From assembly GCA_963210315.1 (NCBI GenBank), contig OY723276.1, forward strand, positions 1,860,001 through 1,924,000: DNA of 64,000 nt. Direction: 5' to 3'. The translations under genes and the position numbers were made by a program. Numbering within the stretch: the stretch's first letter is position 1; every line of letters starts with the position of its first letter. The notes under the pieces were generated by a model. The model was not told the origin of the DNA and did not search any database. It saw only the letters and a program-made list of their open reading frames with translations. This stretch comes from Rhynchopus euleeides. Lineage: Eukaryota; Euglenozoa; Diplonemea; Diplonemida; Diplonemidae. Of the stretch, positions 41,138-49,403 are shown one piece after another.

Positions 41138-43342
41138 ATGAGTTTCCACGGGAACACGACGCTTGGGACGTGGGACAGCCGACAGGCGCTGAATATTGTG
41201 TCACGGCCGCCTTCTTTGCAAGCCTGTGGAAACGCTGTGCCTGCACCGTCACTCTATGCGAGGATGCTGTCGCGGATCTCTGTTCTGCTGGAGGTTCCGG
41301 GGGAAACGGAGCTTGAAGGGGGGCGGAAGCAGCGTGCGTTTGTTGGCGGTGTGATCGGGCTGCTCCTGTCATTTTCTGCGGTTGGAGCAATGCGGACGCA
41401 CACCCTTTACCGCGACCTGTGTGTCTCCCTGGTCTTGATCCCGAGCATGACGATGCTTGCGTTCGTGCTGTGCACCAAGACGGCACCTGTGCTGCTGCTT
41501 GAGTTTGTAAACTACTCCTGGGTCGCGTCCATCCTGCTCGCTTCGTACGCCAGTACGGTGGCCGGTTACGAAGGCCCGTGGGTGTTCATTGTGATCTTCC
41601 TTGATTTCTGCCTCGTGAACCAGTTGCCAAAGCGTGCGGCAGCGGTGGTGCTTGGTGCGAGCAGCGTGTGGCTTATCTTCCTGCAGGTAGTCTTGGCGAC
41701 AGGTTGGAGGCTGCCCGACTTCGCGAGCTACACGCATGTGTGCGACTGCGACAGCCCCCCGTGCCGCCCGAGGGTATTGACAAACGTGCTTCTGGTGGTG
41801 CAGAACATCGTGGTGCTGCTTTGGGACTACTGGCTGACGCGGGGATTTGCGCAGCGCGTGCTGGAGGAGTCTGAGCGGATGCGCTCAACAGTGGATACGG
41901 TGCAGCGCATCGCGCTGCGGCTGTCGGAGTACGACGTGGACAGCGTGACGGAGATCCTCGATACCAGCGAGAAGAGCTTGCCCCCCGAGATGGCGGAGGC
42001 GCTGCGGGCGCTCGAGGCGAACCTGCGACAGTACCGGCCGTACCTCCCTGACGCGCTGTTCAACAACCAGCAACGGGGGCCAGACATGCCCCTGAGGGCC
42101 GCCCCCGGGCTCGACACACGCGAGGCCACCATCGTGTTCACCGACATACGCTCATCCACCACCATCTGGGAGGCAGTGCCTGAAGCGATGAAGAAGGCGA
42201 TGCGGATCCACAACTCCGAGGTCCGACGCGTCACCCAGGGCTGCGGTGGGTACGAGGTGAAGACTGTGGGCGACGCCTTCATGGTTGCCTTCGACAGCGC
42301 TGCTGCTGGGATGAACTTTGCGCTGGGTGTGCACAATGCGCTGTACGAGGCGGAGTGGCCCCCCTCGCTGCTGCAGTTCCCTCTCTGTGCCGAACGCAGC
42401 GGCCTGTGGCGTGGGCTGACGCTGCGCATCGGCGTCAACAGCGGACCTGTCACACCTGAAGAAAACGAGGTGACTGGACGCATGGACTACTTCGGACACA
42501 CCGTCAACGTGGCTGCCCGCCTCGAGAGCGCATGCCTCCCAGGCGCCATTGCGGTGCAGTCCGACCTGTGGGACGAGGTGCGCCACCTCTGCGAGGCACA
42601 CACAGGCGACAAGGAGTCCATCCTGCTGAAGGGTGTGAAGGACCCTGTCGTGATGTGCTGTGTGTGGCCACCCGCACTCCAAGGCAGGCGCCTGCACTCC
42701 TTTGAAACCTCTGAGGTCTTCAGCGCCACCTCCGTCCGCACCATGTCGCAGCGCTCCGGGCTTGGTGCTGACACTGCCAGCCACGGGCGTTCTCAGATGT
42801 CGGTGTCGCACGCAACAGTCGGGGTGGTCAACATCGTCACCGACACATTTGTCTGTGTGGGGGTGCATCTCAGCCGCAGGCTGGAGGTCCTTTCTCTGGG
42901 GCTGACCTGCAGCGGGGGCACGCTGCAAGCGCTTCTCGGCAACCACGTCGCTGTCGGGTGGAACACGGGGCGTCCCCTTGAGTCGCACGCCGAGAGTGCG
43001 CTGCGCTTTGCACGCATGCTAGGCAGTCAGGACCATGTGGGCCTTGCGACAGGGATAGTGCACCACGGCGACATCGGGACCTCCCTCCAGCGCTTCGTGA
43101 CAGTCGTGGGTGAGGCAGTGTGCTTCAGCTGGGAGCTCAGCAGCGTTGCGGAGCAGAACCACATGCCGTGCCTCTATGCGTGGATCAGGAACACAGCGGA
43201 CCCGATCTCCCCGCGCACCCCGCGCACCCGTGCAGCCCCCACTGCTGTTCCGAAGTTCCTCCGCGATACGCTGGAACCCAGCGGCATCTCGGTGCCTGGC
43301 ATTCCGCCGAATAATATATTTGCCGTCCCTCCTGACAACTGA
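41138..43342 (+). CDS. Membrane-bound class III adenylate cyclase with a second, degenerate cyclase-like domain
   Basis: 734 residues. I chose the ATG at 41138 because the longer frame before it is low-complexity Pro/His. Six hydrophobic segments (about 66-86, 94-114, 117-138, 146-163, 167-189, 213-233) precede a helical linker and a cyclase domain at about 329-500. Catalytic residues are all present: metal-binding Asp336 (VFTDIRSST) and Asp379 (VKTVGDAF), the ATP-selecting pair Lys375 and Asp450 (MDYFGH), and transition-state Asn457 and Arg461 (VNVAARLES). It should convert ATP to cAMP at a membrane. Residues about 560-690 (VGLATGIVHHGDIGT..., VTVVGEAV) look like a second cyclase fold without metal or substrate residues. 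One chain would then carry an active and an inactive half, unlike kinetoplastid cyclases with one TM and one domain. Confidence 0.9.
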   Translation: MSFHGNTTLGTWDSRQALNIVSRPPSLQACGNAVPAPSLYARMLSRISVLLEVPGETELEGGRKQRAFVGGVIGLLLSFSAVGAMRTHTLYRDLCVSLVLIPSMTMLAFVLCTKTAPVLLLEFVNYSWVASILLASYASTVAGYEGPWVFIVIFLDFCLVNQLPKRAAAVVLGASSVWLIFLQVVLATGWRLPDFASYTHVCDCDSPPCRPRVLTNVLLVVQNIVVLLWDYWLTRGFAQRVLEESERMRSTVDTVQRIALRLSEYDVDSVTEILDTSEKSLPPEMAEALRALEANLRQYRPYLPDALFNNQQRGPDMPLRAAPGLDTREATIVFTDIRSSTTIWEAVPEAMKKAMRIHNSEVRRVTQGCGGYEVKTVGDAFMVAFDSAAAGMNFALGVHNALYEAEWPPSLLQFPLCAERSGLWRGLTLRIGVNSGPVTPEENEVTGRMDYFGHTVNVAARLESACLPGAIAVQSDLWDEVRHLCEAHTGDKESILLKGVKDPVVMCCVWPPALQGRRLHSFETSEVFSATSVRTMSQRSGLGADTASHGRSQMSVSHATVGVVNIVTDTFVCVGVHLSRRLEVLSLGLTCSGGTLQALLGNHVAVGWNTGRPLESHAESALRFARMLGSQDHVGLATGIVHHGDIGTSLQRFVTVVGEAVCFSWELSSVAEQNHMPCLYAWIRNTADPISPRTPRTRAAPTAVPKFLRDTLEPSGISVPGIPPNNIFAVPPDN

Positions 43343-44089
43343 ATGTCTGTTGTGTTTAGCCTTTGCAGCGCACTGCTGTGGGTGGAAAGTGTCATGTTGG
43401 TTCATGTCCCGTGTGCTCCTCGTCGCAACACCATCATGACCGTCGTTAGGAGTGTGTGTGTGGAAGAAAATGTGCAGATCAAAGTGACACGTATTGCGCA
43501 ATGGGAGTATATTTTGAATCCAAAGATGATGTTACGGTGACGCGTGCGTGCACAATTTCTCCGGGATGATCCCGAAGCGTTCTTCAAGGTCCGAACTGTT
43601 CACGTAAGTTCGGTGTGGCCAACTGGGGGCATTCCGTGCCTTGAGCCGGACTTTGTGACCCCCACTCATGCCACTTCATCACACTGGGGGATACAGCAAA
43701 GATAAATTTCGGCATGCATTGGTCTTTGTTGTCACGTTTTGCTGTCACGATCCATCGGGTACAGGGTCGTTGTCATGGAACTCGCCCTGGCTTTGCACGC
43801 AAGCAACCAAGCGATATTCCCCTGAGCTCGAACCATTGCCCTGAAGGCATATTCCTTCACTGGGTCGTATGGACACGGCCCGCCATCGTTCAAAATTTCG
43901 TCCTCGTTGTGAGCATCGCACTCAGGCGTGCCGTCGATATTGACATGTCAACGGCAAGCTGATCACCGGATGGCATGCCTCGCTTCTGCAGTCCATGCCT
44001 TCCGGACGGAACCACACGGGAACCATGGTGGGGGTGCGGGCAGGATCACTCATACGAAGAATACGAAGGGGAAACAAGAAACGTGTGCG
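43343..44089. other. Non-coding 3' flank of the cyclase gene
   Basis: No recognisable gene. The sequence is of mixed composition and leads into a retroelement remnant. The open frame at 43928-44398 becomes recognisable only from about 44090. Confidence 0.5.
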
Positions 44090-44398
44090 AGGGGTCCCCC
44101 GTACGTACTCCTCTTAGTGGACGATATGAGCGTCCGCTTGGTCATCGAGAAGGGCCATGCCAAGACACGCCTGGGCAACGCGTTGCTGCGGGGCGTATTC
44201 ACGGTCTTGGCCGAGGAGGACATCCAGCTTGTGTGTCGCTGGATCCCCACGGCTACTATGCCTGCTGATGCCCCTTCGCGACGGTCAGTCGTGACCGGGG
44301 GTGGCCTCCACCACATATCTTTGTGTTTGTCGCATGTGGAGCACGTCGACGCGGGGTTGCGCATTGTTGAGCCCATTGAGGACAGCCTACGTGATTAA
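44090..44398 (+). pseudogene. RNase H remnant of an element-3-like YR retrotransposon
   Basis: It encodes VLLLVDDMSVRLVIEKGHAK, then GNALLRGVF and CRWIPTATMPADAPSRRS, ending TAA. This aligns with the RNase H end of element 3 (ILVVGDNAAVTAVLGKGHCA, GNGVLRRLF, MPADELSRR), keeping the active-site Asp in VDDM and the final Asp. Everything upstream (Gag, YR, RT) is missing. The element-type terminal hairpins lie about 145 bases downstream, at the spacing expected from element 3. Confidence 0.72.
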
Positions 44399-44509
44399 TG
44401 CGGTTTCCTCACGGGTCCCCCGTACGTATCGACAGTTCTACTGCAGACAACTTCCCTCCTCACCCCATCCATTGTTGCCCTCTGATTCATACCGCCTCCT
44501 GAAGTGACC

Positions 44510-44541
<32 letters not shown>

Positions 44542-44542
44542 A

Positions 44543-44574
44543 GGACGACTAGTCGGAGTTTCTTCGAAACGTCC
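44543..44574 (+). repeat. Double-hairpin terminal repeat (A2-like) of the 44-kb remnant
   Basis: CGACT-AGTCG (44546-44555) is followed by GTTTC-TTC-GAAAC (44558-44570), within an outer GGACG...CGTCC pairing. Element 3 has CGACT-TT-AGTCG followed by GTGGC-TTC-GCCAC at the start of its A repeats. The second stem has changed at two positions on both sides while keeping the TTC loop, which indicates structural conservation. A CT microsatellite (about 44520-44541) precedes it. Confidence 0.75.
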
Positions 44575-44599
44575 TGGGGGATATGAGTGGTGTGTCGCC

Positions 44600-44946
44600 C
44601 CGGAGGGACCCGCCTGGGGGGTGATGGTAGCGGTGACAGCATGAGTGGAGGGTGGGTCAACTTTGCATTTGTTGCTTTGTGTGCCGCCCCTTCGGGGCGG
44701 AGTTGTGTTGTTCTAGGCTTTCGCCTCTCCTCGTGGACCTCATCGGTCTGCGGCTGGAAGGGCAGCTCTAACCTGCTACACCGCCCTACTTCGCAGGTTT
44801 CGCCTCGTCTGTGTGCAGAGAGGCTGTTTCGCGTGCTCTTGCACGACGCTGCCCCACCACCAAATAGCGTGCTGAAGTCCTCCCCGCCCCACTCTCCCTT
44901 GGTCGAGGCGTTGCGCCTTCGTCACTTGCTCTTTGATGTCACTGTG
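44600..44946. other. Non-coding, no supported gene
   Basis: Mixed sequence after the remnant, with no recognisable frame or repeat beyond short GC inverted words such as CCCCTTCGGGG near 44691. Confidence 0.4.
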
Positions 44947-45495
44947 CTACCACACCTCCCAGGCAGGGTCCCGACGGGGCGTAACACCACTTAGCCCGAT
45001 CGGCGATGCGTGCGATTTCATGTGTACAAACGTGCAGCTGTCACCGAATGTACACGTGCGGGCCTGCTTCCGCAGCTCTGATGGGAGATTCCATTTGTGG
45101 TTCTCGCAGAACGCGAAGTGGAATCTTTTCCCCAGTCCCTCAACATTTTCCACATCGCCCTTGTTCACGGCATAACTGGCATCCCGGTATGAGCAGTACA
45201 CCAGCAGCAACGGTGTGTTGTGCTTCAGAGGTGCCCTCGTGGCACCTGGCGTTGTGACTCGTGGCTTCTTCTCCAGCTCTGCGTTCTGGTTTTGGAGCGC
45301 CTGAATTTCAGCACCCCTGTTCTCGAGCTTCTTGGTCTGCGCCTGGACTTCGCGTTCCAGGCGTGTTGTGGTATTTGCGCACCTTTTGCACGGCAGACTC
45401 TTCTCGATTTTAAGCAGCTCCAATTCGAAGGGATCCGTTGTATTGGCCTCTTTATCCTTCACTGAGAAGGATCCATCGATCAGGCCCTGCCTCAT
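44947..45495 (-). CDS. Hypothetical protein with coiled coil and possible CCCH-like zinc motif
   Basis: 182 codons on the minus strand, ATG at 45493-45495. I do not recognise the family. An N-terminal acidic part with CKRC is followed by a Gln/Glu/Lys coiled coil (REVQAQTKKLENRGAEIQAL), then a globular part with LLLVYCSYRDASYAVNKGDV, and near the end CTFGDSCTFVH, which fits the C-x5-C-x3-H part of a CCCH zinc finger. The balanced amino-acid composition is unlike the shadow frames around it. It is the only plausible minus-strand gene here and could be a transposon or gene fragment. Expression evidence is needed to call it real. Confidence 0.4.
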   Translation of the reverse strand: MRQGLIDGSFSVKDKEANTTDPFELELLKIEKSLPCKRCANTTTRLEREVQAQTKKLENRGAEIQALQNQNAELEKKPRVTTPGATRAPLKHNTPLLLVYCSYRDASYAVNKGDVENVEGLGKRFHFAFCENHKWNLPSELRKQARTCTFGDSCTFVHMKSHASPIGLSGVTPRRDPAWEVW

Positions 45496-45648
45496 CCGGA
45501 ATACATGCCGTCCTTAGGGACTCGGAGCCGGTACTCCAAATAGCCTTTAGTTGTTCCATCGTTACCTCTCTATACTAAATATAGGTGCTGGGAGACTTAC
45601 TTTTCCATTCACTCTCGACGATCAAAACCACCCCCCCCCCCCCTAGGG

Positions 45649-47895
45649 CAGTGATTAAAAATTCGTGTTATTCGAATACGAATATTAGGAGGGTGTCCGG
45701 TACTCCGGATTTTCCTGATTTTTCCCGATTTTCCGAAAGTTTTGCCACTGGTTGACACAAGGGCAAATTTCGAGCAAAATCCGAAAATCAGGAAAAATCG
45801 GGAAAAAACAGGAAATCCAGGGGGGGCCACCGGAGACCCTCCCCGAAAAAATCCGATTTTTTTGGGTCGAAAAAAAATTTTTTTTTCCGACCCGAAAATC
45901 TGTATCTGCGGACTGCCACACTCTGAAAAACCGAAAAATTTCCGAAAAAAATCGAAAATTTTGGCCTTTCCTGGCCTGTGTGGTCCCAAAGGGTCCAGGT
46001 TGCCCGGTTTTTCTCCCAAAAACACCCCAAAAAATTTTCCGCCGCCCTTCGGGCGGCGGATTGGCCGCCTTCGGCAGCGTCGTCGTTTCACTCTGTACTA
46101 AGGACGTCGGTAAAGCCGAGCCCTTTGTACAACCGTTTCACTCTGACTTCTGTCTGTCTGTCCTGTGTGCCATCAGTGTGTCCCCGTTCCAGTGATTCCG
46201 CTCCATCCCATTGAGTGTCTCTCAGTTCTGCTCGTTCTGACAGTGGAGGTGGTCTCCTGCGACTGCGTCGGTTTCTTGGCTGCCCCGTGTCTGCAGTTCC
46301 ACTTGTGTCATGGACTCGTTGTGGTTACTGGTGCTCTGCAATATTTTCGCTGCTGCTCGTTAGTTCCGTCCCGTTTCATTCCCAGCTGCTCAGGGAGAGC
46401 TGCCCTGTGTTTGCCGCAAAGGGCGCTGCTGATCCTTGTTCCTCATCGCGTTGTGACTCCCATTCAGCCTGGCGGGGCAGTCTTCAGCGTTCAAACTACC
46501 TGATAGTTCCCGAAGTTCGCCGATTCCGCCGCTCATCTTGCACCATATGGGCACCAAGCCGGCAACGATAGCCTGTGGCGTTGAGGCGCCATCGGCTGTC
46601 TCCCGGAGCATTTCCAACCTCACATCCGTGAGGCCACCCAGGTTTGTGGGTTCCATAAAGAACTCAGGCGGGTGCCGCTCTCGTACCCCCGCATGCCTCA
46701 CCCGCCGCGAACGAGGGAGGCCGCCACGCATGAGGAGCTTCTCTTCGCCACCTCCCGCTGCTCGTCAGTCAGGGAGCTACACCCCGTTTTTTCGGTTGAA
46801 GTTTTTTCTGATCAGAGTTGCACCCACCGTTTCTCTCCGTCCAGCCCGAGAATGTCGAACCCTGAAACATCGACAACACCCCACATCCTGCACCTGAGAC
46901 GCGGCTTCCTTATCTGAGGGGCCGCGTCCAAATACACGGACTTTGCTAAACTGGACCCAACTCCCCACACCCTTTTTTTTGCCATTTTTTCAAAAAATCC
47001 CCCAAAATTTTCCAAATTTTTCAAAAATTTCCTAAATTTAGGACACCCTCCTTATTCGAATAATTTCTCGAAAAATTTTCGCCACGAATAATTCGCGAAT
47101 TATTCGTGGGGTTTTACTGGGGTTTCTCTACTAGGAATAGGACCTACTGCCCACACTCGGGTCGTGGGCGCAGCCCACGACCCCAGTGTGCCCTGAGGGG
47201 ACGTGCAATCACTACATTGTGATGATGCGACGCCGAGAATCATCATCTGCAGTGCCTGGAGGAGTACGCTGCACCGTGCATTGAAGACAACAAGCGCTAA
47301 GGGGAGTGGGCACCGTCGCGCTGGTGGGACCATTATGGTGCCAGGCGGCCGCTGTTGCACTACGGGGCTGTACCTGATGGGGAAATCGTCATCCGCGATC
47401 CCTACCGAACTTGCGTGGAGGGAGCGGAGCCACCTGGGTCACTCAAAGGTGGAAGCACTACCCCGGTGCCCGAACCTGGGATACATTGTGCGTGCTTTAT
47501 GCTGTTCCTGTTGTGCAGTTGGTGACTGGCAGGATAGCAACTGCCTCCTTCAAGATCCCTGTGGCGGAGACCTCCACGCGTGAGTGAGGTGCTGCCGATG
47601 CAAAGGGATCACCACACCTGTGTGCCGTACGGTCAGACATACGTGTGATGATTCATGAGGAAAGCAAAGCCTGAGGCGCTCTGCGGCGCTTTCCCTCGGT
47701 TTGCACTGGAATACACGTGGTCTGACGCCTCTGCCCCTACACAAACCCACAGAAACTTCACGAATAATGACCGAATAACACATGGCCATTTATTCGCGAA
47801 TAATGCCATTATTCGTATTCGAATACGAATATTATTCGAATATGTAACTCTGAAAATCGGAGATCACGAATTATTCGCGAATAGTATCTTCACTG
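45649..47895. mobile_element. Non-autonomous hAT-type transposon (Buster-like target)
   Basis: The ends are CAGTGA (45649-45654) and TCACTG (47890-47895), flanked by an 8-bp direct repeat CCCTAGGG at 45641-45648 and 47896-47903. CAnTG ends and 8-bp duplications with a central TA fit hAT/Buster elements. Both sub-terminal regions are rich in the palindromic word ATTCGAATA/ATTCGCGAAT (45661-45687, 47052-47106, 47770-47882), a likely transposase-binding cluster. No transposase frame is visible. A further element is nested at 45688-47051. Confidence 0.75.
45688..47051. mobile_element. TTA-flanked element (PIF/Harbinger-type signature) nested in the hAT
   Basis: Perfect 11-bp inverted ends GGAGGGTGTCC (45688-45698) and GGACACCCTCC (47041-47051) are flanked by TTA on both sides (45685-45687, 47052-47054). 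Removing it with one TTA rejoins the ATTCG-rich sub-terminal sequence of the hAT. The 3-bp TTA duplication is the hallmark of PIF/Harbinger transposition. The left part contains a foldback of GATTTTCCTGATTTTTCCCG against its complement near 45781-45817. No transposase frame is visible. The right part (46939-46990) is repeated at 34853. Confidence 0.72.
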
Positions 47896-47900
47896 CCCTA

Positions 47901-49059
47901 GGGGGGGTCTACTGCACCTAAAAAAGCGTGTACATTGGCCAAATTTTGAGAAACGAGTTTTTGACCCTCAAAAGGTGATTCTGCTGGCAGAAAGTGCCCA
48001 ATATGCTCCGGAAACTCGTTTCCGCCCACTCCCAGGGGGTGGTATGCCCCCGACGATGCTTTTTTTAGCAACCAAAATTTTTGGGACAGAACTTGTACCT
48101 GGGGCTATTTGTGCAGTCTGCTTATTTCCGCTGTTGCCCTTTGTATTACCCTCAGGGACTGCCAGCGGCGCCGGATGGCCCTCAGGAGGTCCGTCCGTAG
48201 TTCTGGTACGTGAACTGCGCCCTGCACAACACCCTGCTCGTCGGCGAGAGCAATCAGGTCTGGTTTCCTCTTCCTTTGAGAGACTGGCCCGTATCTCAAC
48301 TGTAGACTCCGTCGACTCCCTCAATCCAGTCATTTGTGGCACCCAATCAGCCTCCCATTTGACAACGCAGCCATGCCTGAGCACTTCCCGACAATACCGT
48401 TGAGCGGAAGTTGGGGCTGGAAGCTGAGACGGGAAAATCTTGCGCTTCTGCTGAGCGCTATTTCTGGGCCACTTCTTGTACCCGTGCCTGCTGTACCAGG
48501 TGCCTGTTCCAGTCAGCTGCCTCCCATCAGAGGAGGCATCTGACAGACTCTCGTATGGCGTCCCTGTGCCACATGCTCACAGGTGAGGCACCACACCCGA
48601 GGACGCGCTCCCTGGCAACGGATGCGCCGTGCCACACAGACCCAGCTGCCGTAAGCTCCCAAGAACAGCGTCAAATGGGACACGAACTGTACCATACTTC
48701 TCCCACAACTGTTCCTGGCGCGATTACCTCATATTGGCTTGCCTTTTGGCCTCTGGAGGGCACCGAGAAACTGATATGTTTCAGAACAATCAACGACAAC
48801 AGTTCTTCTGTGCATCTGGCAGGTTGAGGTGTGTTTGCTCTGCTTGATGTGTCCTGTGGAGTGCAGCCCAGGTACAAGTTCTGTCCCAAAAATTTTGGTT
48901 GCTAAAAACGGCATCGTCGGGGGCATACCACCCCCTGGGAGTGGGCGGAAACGAGTTTCCGGAGTATATTGGGCACTTTCTGGCACCAGAACGACCTTTT
49001 TGGGGGTCAAAAACGTGTTTCTCAAAATTTGGCCAATGTTTCCCCCAGTAGACCCCCCC
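47901..49059. mobile_element. Foldback transposon with ~195-bp inverted ends and TA duplication
   Basis: The left arm (47901-48105) and right arm (about 48865-49059) are inverted copies, with about 85-90% identity by eye. They begin GGGGGGGTCTACTG and share long exact stretches such as ACTCGTTTCCGCCCACTCCC. TA lies at each side (47899-47900, 49060-49061). The 750-bp centre has no recognised coding region. Because the 8-bp duplication of the hAT overlaps the first three G of the left arm, the hAT landed later, on the junction of this element. Confidence 0.82.
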
Positions 49060-49403
49060 TACCCCCCCCCCCCCCCCACCACTGATCAGCAAATTTCACC
49101 ACCACCACCACCACCACCACACCGCAGCAACGTCTTCTCCACTCCACCACACCCGGGAGTCGACGAGGCCCCCTCCCCTTCCCCCCTCCCTCCCTCCCAC
49201 TATCCATGGCCGTGCACTGAACAACTCACCCCCGCCCCTCCCTTCTGGTTGGGGAAAACGTTGCGAGGGAAGGACAGAGAGCTTCCAACAGGTGAAGGGG
49301 CCCCCCGCGCCCCCCCCCCCCCTCCCCCTTGCCCCAAACAGGTCGAATTTGAGTGTGTTGTAACCCACCGCCGCCACCGCCACTCTCCCCCCAAGCGGTA
49401 GCA
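49060..49403. other. C-rich leader region of the PP2C gene
   Basis: C runs (49062-49078 and 49308-49323), a CAC trinucleotide repeat (about 49101-49121) and pyrimidine-rich sequence lead to the ATG at 49404. An AACAG at 49338-49342 follows the last C run and might be an acceptor site. This is not provable from sequence alone. Confidence 0.45.

Noticed and set aside
47975-48827. Small + strand frames within the foldback element
   Set aside because: They overlap the inverted arms and show no transposase or other motif.
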